A DNA stretch of 64,000 nt from assembly GCF_028714655.1 (NCBI RefSeq), contig NZ_JAQTLY010000001.1, forward strand, positions 124,001-188,000, given 5' to 3'. This document shows, in pieces, positions 24,492 to 32,567 of this stretch. The notes beneath the pieces were generated by a model, which had not been told where the DNA came from, searched no databases, and was given only the letters and a program-made list of their open reading frames with translations. The translations under genes were made by a program, and so were the position numbers. How positions within the stretch are numbered: position 1 is the stretch's first letter; each line of letters opens with the position of its first letter. Source of the DNA: Sulfurimonas sp. Lineage in GTDB: Bacteria > Campylobacterota > Campylobacteria > Campylobacterales > Sulfurimonadaceae.

Positions 24492-25453
24492 TGAAAATAG
24501 TAATTTTAATTTTATTAACCCTTTCGCTGGCAAACTCAAAAACTTTTGAGCAGGCTTTTAACATCCAAAGCATCAAACCAAAGATGCAAGTGCAAAAAGT
24601 ATCTAAAACATATTATGCTACTACTACCTATAACGAGCGTAAAATCTATGAAGTCAGTATAAGATTTGACGGGTATATTGAAAATTTAGAGGCAAATGAA
24701 CTCTATAAAAGCGTTAAAAAAGGAGATAAACTTTTTGATATTTACTCAAAACATATGCATGCTCTAAAAAAAGAGCTTCTCGCTACTAACAATTTTCAAG
24801 CTCTGCAAAAAACAATTTTTGAAAAATTTAAACTTTATGAGATAGATGAAAAAACTATTGTCTCTAAAGACTTGGCAATTCCCATTTATAGTAAATATAG
24901 CGGTCAAATTATCGAAAAAAATATCTTTATCGGCTCTTATGCGGAGGCGGGTGCTACTCTCTTAAGAATTGCGGATAATTCTTCGATGTGGGTTATGGCA
25001 AAAGTGTATCAAAAAGATCTTGAGTTTATTAAACAAGGGATGAGCGTGAGCGTGGAGATAGAGGGAATAAGTGCGCCGATTGCTGCAAAAGTCAGCAAGA
25101 TATATCCAAAAATCAACAAAGATGATTTGACTTTTGATGTTAGAGTCGATGTTGAAAATCCGCACGGTAAGATTTTTTCAGATATGTTTGCAAAAGTAAG
25201 TTTTAGTAAAAATGAAAGCTCTTCGCTTACACTTCCAAAAGATGCGGTTATAAAAAAAGGCGATAAATTTTATGTCTTTAAGAAAATATCTAAAAGCGAG
25301 TATGAGCCTCAAGAGGTTGACGCAAAGTACGGCGGCGGGTATTATCAGATTTTTAGCGGCATAGATGAGAACAGCGAAGTAGCGCAAAACGCACTTTTCC
25401 TGCTTGATAGCGATGCAGTTACAAACGGCTCATATATGAGCGAAAAGTGGTAA
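24491..25453 (+). CDS. CusB-like periplasmic adaptor
   Basis: A 320-residue adaptor with a signal sequence (MKIVILILLTLSLANS), a beta-barrel and lipoyl region (YEVSIRFDGYIENLEANELYKSVKKGDKL), a short helical hairpin and GSYAEAGATLLRIADNSSMWVMAKVYQKDLEFIKQGM, a segment typical of heavy-metal RND adaptors. It is shorter than E. coli CusB. It links the CusA-like pump to the TolC-like channel and may receive metal; its N-terminal methionines are fewer than in CusB, so metal handover may use the YtkA-like protein instead. That last point is inference. Confidence 0.87.
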   Translation: MKIVILILLTLSLANSKTFEQAFNIQSIKPKMQVQKVSKTYYATTTYNERKIYEVSIRFDGYIENLEANELYKSVKKGDKLFDIYSKHMHALKKELLATNNFQALQKTIFEKFKLYEIDEKTIVSKDLAIPIYSKYSGQIIEKNIFIGSYAEAGATLLRIADNSSMWVMAKVYQKDLEFIKQGMSVSVEIEGISAPIAAKVSKIYPKINKDDLTFDVRVDVENPHGKIFSDMFAKVSFSKNESSSLTLPKDAVIKKGDKFYVFKKISKSEYEPQEVDAKYGGGYYQIFSGIDENSEVAQNALFLLDSDAVTNGSYMSEKW

Positions 25454-25457
25454 GAAG

Positions 25458-28400
25458 ATGATTGAGAGAATCATAGGTTTTAGCGCAAAAAATATATTTT
25501 TAGTCCTTATTGTCTCGGTGATTTTAACGATTTTAAGCATATCAAGCCTTAAAAATATTTCGCTTGACGCTCTGCCTGATCTCTCTCCTGCGCAAGTGAT
25601 ACTTGAAGTATCATATCCGGGACAATCTCCAAAAATCATCGAAGAGCAGGTTTCTTATCCGCTTATCAGCTCTTTAATGTCGCTCTCAAATATCAAAACC
25701 GTTAGAGCGATGAGCAGTTTTGAAACGGGGATGATTTACATCATCTTTAAAGACGAAATGGATATTTATGATGCCAGAAGCAGGATTTTAGAACAGCTCT
25801 CTACCATCTTGCCTACTTTGCCCTCAAACGCAAAAGTAAGTATGGGACCCGATGCAACGGGTGTGGGCTGGGCTTATCAATATGTTTTAAAATCAAAAAA
25901 GCTTAATCTTCAAGAGTTAAGGGATTATCAGGATTACTACTTAAAATACGGACTGCTAGGCGTTGACGGTGTAAGTGAAGTGGCGGCAGTGGGCGGATTT
26001 GTAAAAAATTATCAGCTTCTTGTAGATCAAGACAAGATGGTAAAGTACAACATCGGCATAAATGAAATAACCGATGCTCTTAAGAAAAACAACCAAGATA
26101 TCGGCGGCGGCGTACTTTTACAAAACGGTTATGAAAATATCATTCAGGCTCGCGGATATGCTTCAAGCATAGAGGATATAGAAAATATAACACTCAAAGT
26201 AAGCGGTGTAACACCTATAAAACTGAGCGATATAGGTGAGGTTGCTATAGTGCCGACACCAAGACGCGGAGTTGCCGAATTTAACGGAGAGGGTGAAGCT
26301 GTAGGCGGCATTGTTTTGGTGCGATACAAAGAGAATACTTATGAGGTGATTCAAAAAATTAAAGCCAAAATCGAGTCGCTTAAAAATGAAGATGTAGAGA
26401 TAGTTACCGTTTATGACAGAAGCAAACTTATAGACAGAGCTATAAATACGCTAAAACATACATTGATGGAAGAGTCCGTCATAGTCATCATCATTACGGC
26501 TCTTTTCTTGTTTCATTTTAGAAGTGCTTTGGTTGTCGTCATTATACTCCCTTTGACGGTTTTGCTTAGTTTTTGGCTTATGACGCTCTTTCATATAGGC
26601 TCAAATATTATGAGTTTGGGTGGTATCGCCATAGCCATAGGCGCGATGGTGGACGCTTCTATTGTAATGGTTGAAAATGCTCATAAACATCTCAGTAAAA
26701 GTGACGGTTCAAAGAGCAGGGTTGAAATCATCATAGACTCCTCAAAGCAAGTCGGTCGTCCTATCTTTTTTGCTCTTATGCTCATAGTTATCTCATTTTT
26801 GCCGATTTTCGCGTTAGAGGGGCAAGAAGCAAAACTCTTTTCGCCTCTTGCCTATACCAAAACATTCGCGATGCTTATCGGCGCGGTGCTTTCCATCACA
26901 TTAGTTCCCGTTTTAATGGTACTTTTCATTAAGGGCGAGATTAAAAAAGAGGAACATAACTACATCAACCGATTTTTTACATTTTTATATACCCCCGTGC
27001 TGAAACTCTTTTTGAAATTAAAGTACTTGGTAATTGTTCTTGCCGTTGTCGGGATAGCTTATATCTATCCGCTTTACAATGTACAAAAATGGGAGTTTAT
27101 GCCGCAGTTAAATGAGCAGGATTTTATGTATATGCCCGTTACTCCATATGGCGTAAGCATCGATTTGACTAAAGAGATTACTGCCGAGACAAACAAAATC
27201 ATCAAAAGCTTTCCTGAAGTCGATACCGTTTTTGGAAAAGCCGGTCGTGCCAACAGTGCGACAGATCCCGCTCCGCTTGCGATGATAGAGACCATCATAA
27301 CTTTTAAAGACGAATCTCTTTGGAGAGAGGGAATGACTTATGAGAAGTTGATGCAAGATATGCATAAAGCGCTTGAAGTAAAAGGGCTAATCAACTCTTG
27401 GACTTACCCCATACGAGGAAGGATAGATATGCTTCTAACAGGTATCCGCACCCCTCTTGGCATAAAACTATACGGTGATGACAACAAAATTTTAGAAGAG
27501 ATCTCTTCAAAGATGGAACAAAAACTAAAAACTATGCCGCTGACACTTAGCGTATCTGCCGACAAATCAAACAGTGGCTATTTTCTTGACATAGAGATAA
27601 AACAAGATGCTCTCTCAAGGTACGGTCTTTCAAAAGAAGATATACTTGATACTCTCTCCTTTGGAGTAGGGGGGCTTGGCGTGGGCACTTTTATTGACGG
27701 ACTTAAACGCCATCCTATATCTATGCGGATAAATTCCGAACAAAGAGAAGATATAGATAAAATCAAAGAGTTAAAAGTAAAAACATCTTTTGGATTTTTG
27801 CCTCTTAGTATGTTTGCCGATGTAAAATATACAGAGGGGGCGAGTGTTATAACGAGTGAAAAGGGTATGAAAGTTTCATTTATTTATATCACGCCAAAAA
27901 TCGGTGTCAGCGCGGATGAGTATAAAAAGACGGCTACGACTCTTTTTCAAGATATCAAACTTCCAAAAGGGTACTACTATGAGTTTGCGGGGCAGAGCGA
28001 GTACCTCGAATCTGCCAAAGCAAGACTTAGTTTTATCGTTCCTATAGTCGTTATCAGCATCTTTGTGCTTATCTATTTTGCGCTTAAAGATGCGACAAAT
28101 TCGCTTATAGTCTTTTTGACTCTGCCGTTTGCCGTCCTCGGCGGACTGCTCTACATAGACTATCTCGGTTTTAACCTCTCAGTTGCCGTTGTCGTGGGAT
28201 TTTTGGCTCTGCTTGGTATTGCCGCAGAGACGGCAATTGTTATGGTCATCTATCTTGAAGAGGCGATAAAAGATAAAACTCTCTCGCATCAAGAGGCGAT
28301 TATACACGGCTCGGCAGGGAGACTAAGACCAAAACTAATGACCGTTTTTGCCATTCTCGGCTCTCTTTTGCCCATCATGTACATCAGCGGCGTGGGAAGT

Positions 28401-28511
28401 GAAGTTATGCAGCGCATAGCCGCACCGATGATAGGCGGCATCGTAACTTCGGCTATTTTAACACTGCTTATCATTCCTGTTTTGTACTCTTTGAAGAAGC
28501 CTATTGACTAG
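25458..28511 (+). CDS. cusA: CusA-like heavy-metal RND efflux pump
   Basis: A 1,017-residue RND transporter with twelve membrane segments and two large periplasmic loops. The methionine triad that binds Cu(I)/Ag(I) in E. coli CusA (M573, M623, M672) is present at M559 (FMYMPVT), M609 (PLAMIET) and M658 (RIDMLLTG), a constant shift of 14. The proton-relay Asp is D399 in GAMVDASIVMVENAHKHL. These residues point to monovalent copper or silver rather than Co/Zn/Cd. It follows the adaptor gene by 4 bases. Expected role: proton-driven export of Cu+/Ag+ from periplasm and membrane to the outside. Confidence 0.95.
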   Translation: MIERIIGFSAKNIFLVLIVSVILTILSISSLKNISLDALPDLSPAQVILEVSYPGQSPKIIEEQVSYPLISSLMSLSNIKTVRAMSSFETGMIYIIFKDEMDIYDARSRILEQLSTILPTLPSNAKVSMGPDATGVGWAYQYVLKSKKLNLQELRDYQDYYLKYGLLGVDGVSEVAAVGGFVKNYQLLVDQDKMVKYNIGINEITDALKKNNQDIGGGVLLQNGYENIIQARGYASSIEDIENITLKVSGVTPIKLSDIGEVAIVPTPRRGVAEFNGEGEAVGGIVLVRYKENTYEVIQKIKAKIESLKNEDVEIVTVYDRSKLIDRAINTLKHTLMEESVIVIIITALFLFHFRSALVVVIILPLTVLLSFWLMTLFHIGSNIMSLGGIAIAIGAMVDASIVMVENAHKHLSKSDGSKSRVEIIIDSSKQVGRPIFFALMLIVISFLPIFALEGQEAKLFSPLAYTKTFAMLIGAVLSITLVPVLMVLFIKGEIKKEEHNYINRFFTFLYTPVLKLFLKLKYLVIVLAVVGIAYIYPLYNVQKWEFMPQLNEQDFMYMPVTPYGVSIDLTKEITAETNKIIKSFPEVDTVFGKAGRANSATDPAPLAMIETIITFKDESLWREGMTYEKLMQDMHKALEVKGLINSWTYPIRGRIDMLLTGIRTPLGIKLYGDDNKILEEISSKMEQKLKTMPLTLSVSADKSNSGYFLDIEIKQDALSRYGLSKEDILDTLSFGVGGLGVGTFIDGLKRHPISMRINSEQREDIDKIKELKVKTSFGFLPLSMFADVKYTEGASVITSEKGMKVSFIYITPKIGVSADEYKKTATTLFQDIKLPKGYYYEFAGQSEYLESAKARLSFIVPIVVISIFVLIYFALKDATNSLIVFLTLPFAVLGGLLYIDYLGFNLSVAVVVGFLALLGIAAETAIVMVIYLEEAIKDKTLSHQEAIIHGSAGRLRPKLMTVFAILGSLLPIMYISGVGSEVMQRIAAPMIGGIVTSAILTLLIIPVLYSLKKPID

Positions 28512-28512
28512 C

Positions 28513-28540
28513 TTAACGAAAAGTAAAACAATGCTATAAT
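28513..28540 (+). promoter_or_regulatory. Promoter before the ParE-type toxin-antitoxin pair
   Basis: TTAACG (28513-28518) and TATAAT (28535-28540) are spaced by 16 bases, and TGC just before the -10 makes it an extended -10. It lies 29 bases before the antitoxin ATG. It could also drive the two-component genes downstream, separately from the pump genes. Confidence 0.6.
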
Positions 28541-28569
28541 TTTATAAAGTTAATATTAAAAGGATTTTT

Positions 28570-28827
28570 ATGCAAACTATACAGTTTCAAGTTGAAGATA
28601 GTTTATATAATGAGATAGTTAAAAGGGGCATTAACATTCAAGATGAGTTGAAGCTTGCACTAAATAAAATCTTGTATAAAAAAGATAGTTATCTGAATTC
28701 TCAAAACTTCCAAGAAGATAAGGCATATTTTCAAAATGCACTTGATGAGATTGACAGTGGTGAAATTAAACCATTGTCTCATAATGATGTATGGGAACAA
28801 ATAGAAAAACATTCCAAAGCTAATTAA
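28570..28827 (+). CDS. Antitoxin of a ParE-type toxin-antitoxin pair
   Basis: An 85-residue acidic protein. The N-terminus (TIQFQVEDSLYNEIVKRGINIQDELKLALNKIL) has the strand-helix-helix pattern of ribbon-helix-helix or RelB-like antitoxins; the C-terminus (DEIDSGEIKPLSHNDVWEQIEKH) resembles toxin-wrapping tails of this class. AAAGGAT precedes the ATG. Its TAA overlaps the toxin ATG by one base. The family assignment rests mainly on the partner. Confidence 0.78.
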   Translation: MQTIQFQVEDSLYNEIVKRGINIQDELKLALNKILYKKDSYLNSQNFQEDKAYFQNALDEIDSGEIKPLSHNDVWEQIEKHSKAN

Positions 28828-29108
28828 TGAAAATTATCTATCAACCAAAATTTATAAATTCTTTTAATCAAATATGGGATTATATTTCACTTGACAGTAA
28901 AAATGGAGCGAATCAATTTAAAAAAGAAGTTAAAGAGAAAATTGAAGATTTAGTAAATATGCCTTTTAAATTTCGACAATCAATCTATTTTCAAGATGAG
29001 AACATAAGAGATTTAATCTTCAAAGGTTATACGATTGTTTATAGAGTTGATGCGATAAAAGAGATTATAACAATCATCGGTATTAAAAAATGCCAAGATG
29101 ATTTATAA
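28827..29108 (+). CDS. ParE/RelE-superfamily toxin
   Basis: A 93-residue protein with the ParE fold pattern: KIIYQPKFINSFNQIWDYISLDSKNGANQFKKEVKEKIEDLVNMPFKFRQS followed by IRDLIFKGYTIVYRVDAIKEIITIIGIKKC. The paired strands with Arg and Tyr (YTIVYRVD) are typical. Members either poison DNA gyrase (ParE) or cleave mRNA (RelE); which applies here is not clear. It lies between cusA and the response regulator, ending 7 bases before the regulator start. Confidence 0.83.
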   Translation: MKIIYQPKFINSFNQIWDYISLDSKNGANQFKKEVKEKIEDLVNMPFKFRQSIYFQDENIRDLIFKGYTIVYRVDAIKEIITIIGIKKCQDDL

Positions 29109-29115
29109 ATACGGC

Positions 29116-29775
29116 ATGAATATTTTACTATTAGAAGACGATGTTATTTTATCAGAGATACTAAGTGAGCATTTAAGCGAAAAAGGGTACTCTGTTTCAT
29201 GTGCTTACGACGGTGAAGAGGCTTATGAGAAGATAATTAAGAAGCGGTATGATTTTATGCTTTTTGATGTCAATGTACCGCTTTTAAACGGCTTTGAACT
29301 CTTAAAACTGTTAAGGGAGCAGTATATCAACATTCCGACTATCTTTATCACTTCGCTTGATTCTGCCGTTGATTTAAAAAAGGGATTTGATTTGGGGTGT
29401 GATGATTACCTAAAAAAACCCTTTGACCTCATAGAGCTCGACGCAAGAATAAACTATCTTATAAAAACGCACAATCTAAACTCTACGCACATCGTTATAG
29501 ACGCTAAGAGCTATCTTGATAAATCGACTCACACGCTTGTTAAAGAGGGCGAAAGGATAAAATTATCCAAAAAAGATTTTGAAATAATTGAGTATTTTTT
29601 ATCGCAAAAAGGTAAAATCATCTCACATGCAGAGCTAGCCGCAAATATCTGGATAGACGGCGAAGTGCCCAGCGATGCGACGCTTAGAACCTATATAAAA
29701 AATATAAGAGCGTACCTTGGCAAAGATTTTATAACAACCATAAAAGGAGTCGGCTATCGAATTAACCTCCAGTGA
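29116..29775 (+). CDS. OmpR-family response regulator (CusR-like)
   Basis: A 219-residue regulator. The receiver domain has LEDDVILSEIL, the phospho-acceptor in MLFDVNVPLLNGFELL, and Lys in YLKKPFDL. The winged-helix DNA-binding domain has LSKKDFEIIEYFL...HAELAANIW...TTIKGVGYRIN. ATG 29116 is chosen because MNILLLEDD is the natural receiver start; an earlier ATG at 29098 would run inside the toxin gene. Its position after the Cus genes suggests that it activates them in response to copper or silver. Confidence 0.92.
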   Translation: MNILLLEDDVILSEILSEHLSEKGYSVSCAYDGEEAYEKIIKKRYDFMLFDVNVPLLNGFELLKLLREQYINIPTIFITSLDSAVDLKKGFDLGCDDYLKKPFDLIELDARINYLIKTHNLNSTHIVIDAKSYLDKSTHTLVKEGERIKLSKKDFEIIEYFLSQKGKIISHAELAANIWIDGEVPSDATLRTYIKNIRAYLGKDFITTIKGVGYRINLQ

Positions 29776-30898
29776 AAAAAAGTCGCTTTATGGCTTTTTA
29801 GGACTTTATCTTAGTTCATCAATCTTTCTAATTCTCTTTATTGCCGTAAGCTTTTACGGCTATGAATCTTCAAATATTGTTTTCATAAAAAAAGAGAAGA
29901 TGCAAAATTTGGCACTAAGTCTCTCTTCAAAAATCGTCTCGTCATATATGAATTCGCAGCACTTGAACATTGAGAAAACAGACGGATACGAGATAACGCT
30001 CTATGATGAAGACAGAGCCGTCATCTATGGTTTGGCGTCAGAAGCTATAGAGTTTAAGCAGGGTTTTTACGAGGATGATGAGTTTGATTATTTCGTAGAT
30101 CTTAGCCCTCAGCTTCATCACGGCGTAAAGTATTTGGTGGTTAAAAATAAAAAAGCAAACGAGCAAATTTCCAAATTGGTTCAAAGCACGCTTCTTATCG
30201 CTACATTTTCGGTTGTTCTTATCGTAATTGTGGGTTACTTTTTAGCAAAGATGTTTTTAAAACCGATACAAAACGAGAGAATCAAGCTAGACAAATTCAT
30301 AAAAGATACGACGCATGAGCTAAACACCCCCATTACCGCAATTTTAATGAGTATTGAGAGGCTTAAAAAAGAGAATATTGATGAGAAGATTTTAAAGAGA
30401 GTAGATATCAGCTCAAAGCGAGTTCAAAAAATATACTCAGATTTAACCTATCTTCTGCTTGAAAACGAAAACCAAATCGCAAAGCAAATCAACCTAAGAG
30501 AGATTGTAGAAAATGAACTTGCTCTTTATGAGGATTTGGCATCCAAAAAATCATTGACGGTAGATAAAAACCTCTCAGACGCTTTTGTGATGATTGATGA
30601 GGTAAGCGCAGAGCGGCTCATGAGCAACTTGCTCTCAAATGCCCTCAAGTACAACAGACACGGCGGTAAGATAGAACTAAAGCTCACCGCAAACGAGTTT
30701 ACTATCAGCAACAGTGGTACGGGCATAAAAAAAGAGCAACAGGATAAAATTTTTGAGAGATTTTACAGAGCCAACGAATACGAAGGCGGCTTTGGCATAG
30801 GGCTTGACATCGTAAAAAGAGTGTGCAGCAGATATAAAATAGAGATTAAGATAAGTTCCGTAGAAAATGGTTTGACAACGGTTACATTGAGGTTTTAA
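29756..30898 (+). CDS. Sensor histidine kinase (CusS-like) with a non-standard start
   Basis: The frame is open from 29744 and encodes a full kinase of about 380 residues: first membrane segment (LYGFLGLYLSSSIFLILFIAV), a short periplasmic part, second segment (LLIATFSVVLIVIVGYFLA), H-box HELNTPITAI, N-box LMSNLLSNALKYN and G-boxes GTGIKKEQ and GFGIGL. No ATG, GTG or TTG exists before 29900, and starting there would delete the first membrane segment. AAGGAG (29744-29749) is placed well for an ATC codon at 29756, giving IELTSSEKKS, a plausible start. The start is therefore provisional; the conservative gene is 29900-30898. Confidence 0.75.
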   Translation: MELTSSEKKSLYGFLGLYLSSSIFLILFIAVSFYGYESSNIVFIKKEKMQNLALSLSSKIVSSYMNSQHLNIEKTDGYEITLYDEDRAVIYGLASEAIEFKQGFYEDDEFDYFVDLSPQLHHGVKYLVVKNKKANEQISKLVQSTLLIATFSVVLIVIVGYFLAKMFLKPIQNERIKLDKFIKDTTHELNTPITAILMSIERLKKENIDEKILKRVDISSKRVQKIYSDLTYLLLENENQIAKQINLREIVENELALYEDLASKKSLTVDKNLSDAFVMIDEVSAERLMSNLLSNALKYNRHGGKIELKLTANEFTISNSGTGIKKEQQDKIFERFYRANEYEGGFGIGLDIVKRVCSRYKIEIKISSVENGLTTVTLRF

Positions 30899-31067
30899 AA
30901 GCAATTATTAAATATTATTTTGTATAAATTTAATTATTATAGTAGTACAATTTCTACAAAATAGCATAATTTAAGTTTTCTGGTATGAAACTGTTGTGCT
31001 AAAATAATATGAGACTCCCTGTCTTAAATAACATAAAAAGTTTATCAAATATGATAAAATACAACCT

Positions 31068-31367
31068 ATGAACACACAATATGAAATAATGAATTTTTTA
31101 CAAAACAATCGTAATCTTTTATTGGAAAAATATCATGTTACTAAAATAGGTCTTTTTGGTTCATTTGCACGAAATGAACAAAAAGAAAACAGTGATGTTG
31201 ATTTATTGATAGAGCTTGAAGATGGCGTACAAAATATTTATGATTTAAAAGATTCTCTTAGACAATTTCTCTCTTCTTCATTTAATCGTAGTGTAGATAT
31301 AGCTCGTGAAAAATACCTCAAACCTTATGCAAAAGAACAAATTTTAAAAGATACTTTGTATGTATGA
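31068..31367 (+). CDS. mntA: MntA-like antitoxin, second copy
   Basis: A 99-residue minimal nucleotidyltransferase with GLFGSFARNEQKENSDVDLLIE: Gly31-Ser32 and metal-binding Asp43 and Asp45, then VDIARE with the third Asp. It precedes and overlaps the HepT gene by 8 bases, the same overlap as in the ssrA island pair, yet the protein sequences are clearly different. ATGATAAAAT just upstream may be its promoter. Confidence 0.88.
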   Translation: MNTQYEIMNFLQNNRNLLLEKYHVTKIGLFGSFARNEQKENSDVDLLIELEDGVQNIYDLKDSLRQFLSSSFNRSVDIAREKYLKPYAKEQILKDTLYV

Positions 31368-31698
31368 CAATATCGCTTTTAATCTTCATGCTCTTGTTGA
31401 TGCTATCGAAAAGATAGAGTTGTACTCAAAAGATTTTGATGATGCAGATAAATTTTACCATGACCAAAAAAGTTTTGATGCTTCAATGATGCAGTTTGTG
31501 GTAATCGGAGAAATTATTTCTCGTTTGGATGAAAAGTTTAAATCTTCTCACAGTGAAATACCTTGGCAAAAAATAAAAGATTTCAGAAATATTATTGCAC
31601 ATGATTATTTTGGTATAGATGCAGATGAGATTTGGGATATTATTAACAATAAGCTTCTGCCGTTGAAAAATGATATCAATGGATTATTAGAGAAATAA
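31360..31698 (+). CDS. hepT: HepT-like toxin (HEPN domain), second copy
   Basis: A 112-residue HEPN protein with the RX4HXY motif intact (Arg76, His81, Tyr83 in FRNIIAHDYFGID). The conserved VVIGEIISRL helix and IPWQKIKDFRN are typical of the DUF86 family. It is expected to act as an RNase silenced by its MntA partner. It ends 49 bases before two tRNA-Phe genes on the other strand. Confidence 0.88.
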   Translation: MYDNIAFNLHALVDAIEKIELYSKDFDDADKFYHDQKSFDASMMQFVVIGEIISRLDEKFKSSHSEIPWQKIKDFRNIIAHDYFGIDADEIWDIINNKLLPLKNDINGLLEK

Positions 31699-31747
31699 TC
31701 ATCGTCAATTCTAAAATTTCGTATTATATGGAGTTTATAAAAGTTGG

Positions 31748-31823
31748 TGGTGGCCAATCTCGGAATCGAACCAAGGACACAGTGATTTTCAGTCACTTGC
31801 TCTACCGACTGAGCTAATTGGCC
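31748..31823 (-). tRNA. tRNA-Phe (anticodon GAA), copy 1
   Basis: On the minus strand: acceptor GGCCAAT/ATTGGCC, D-arm TAGCTCAGTCGGTAGAGC, anticodon loop CTGAAAA (anticodon GAA), T-loop GTTCGATTC, discriminator A and encoded CCA. Length is 76 bases. It is identical to the copy at 31874-31949. Confidence 0.96.
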
Positions 31824-31834
31824 ATTATAAAAAG

Positions 31835-31855
31835 ATTCCAAATCAAGTTTGGAAT
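31835..31855. repeat. Hairpin repeat between the two tRNA-Phe genes
   Basis: ATTCCAAA-TCAAG-TTTGGAAT followed by GACG. The inverse complement of 36534-36554 has the same plan (ATCCTGAA-TCAAG-TTCAGGAT, then GACG) with different but still complementary arms. It belongs to a family of small intergenic hairpins. Confidence 0.65.
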
Positions 31856-31873
31856 GACGATATCAATAAAAGG

Positions 31874-31949
31874 TGGTGGCCAATCTCGGAATCGAACCAA
31901 GGACACAGTGATTTTCAGTCACTTGCTCTACCGACTGAGCTAATTGGCC
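31874..31949 (-). tRNA. tRNA-Phe (anticodon GAA), copy 2
   Basis: Same sequence as the copy at 31748-31823, with encoded CCA, 76 bases. Being first in the minus direction it would be transcribed ahead of the other copy. Identical tandem copies point to a recent duplication or to gene conversion. Confidence 0.96.
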
Positions 31950-32009
31950 ATCTTTTAAGAGCGCAATTATATCTTTTGGGGACTGAAAGTTAGCTTATAA
32001 GCCTCTTTT

Positions 32010-32567
32010 TTAGATATTTTTAAATGCTTCTACGATTGCGCTTTGTTCAAGTTTTTTGATTTTGGCTTCTAGTGAATCTACGCTTTCATCTTCGCTCAAG
32101 ATGAGTTTTTTTTGCAAAATGATTTTGCCTTCGTCATAATTTTCATTAACTTCGTGAATGGTAACGCCGCTTACTTTTTCTTGGTTTTTCATAACGGCTT
32201 CATGCACAAAGCGACCGTACATCCCCGCTCCGCCGTAGTTTGGAAGAAGTGCGGGATGAGAGTTTATAACTTTAAAATTTTTTGTGATGTTCTCGCCGAC
32301 TTTTTTCATATAGCCGGATAAAAAAACATATTTACACCCATACTCATGCAAGAGCTGCTCAATCTTTTCATCCGGATTATCGGCTGTTTTTGAGTTGACT
32401 GCTAAATTGTCAATTCCGTATTTGGAAGCATTTTGCAAAGCCACTGCACCTGAGTTGTTTGATATGACCAATACTATTTCAATATTTAGCTCTTTTTTTT
32501 GAGAAGCTTCGTAAAGCGCATTAAAACCGCTTCCGTTGTAAGATGCTAAAATGGCTATTTTTGTCAC
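32010..32567 (-). CDS. purN: Phosphoribosylglycinamide formyltransferase
   Basis: A 185-residue PurN, catalysing formyl transfer from 10-formyl-THF to GAR in purine synthesis. The N-terminal ILASYNGSGFNALYEA binds the phosphate of the substrate; INSHPALLPNYGGAGMYGRFVHEAV carries the catalytic His and the folate-side loop, and GVTIHEVNENYDEGKII the catalytic Asp region. The start is a GTG whose first base is the last base of the murD stop (TAGTG), so translation is coupled to murD. Confidence 0.95.
   Translation of the reverse strand: MTKIAILASYNGSGFNALYEASQKKELNIEIVLVISNNSGAVALQNASKYGIDNLAVNSKTADNPDEKIEQLLHEYGCKYVFLSGYMKKVGENITKNFKVINSHPALLPNYGGAGMYGRFVHEAVMKNQEKVSGVTIHEVNENYDEGKIILQKKLILSEDESVDSLEAKIKKLEQSAIVEAFKNI

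Noticed and set aside
31748-31949. Tandem tRNA-Phe as attachment sites of an element
   Set aside because: Both copies are complete and identical with only a hairpin repeat between them; no element genes are enclosed.
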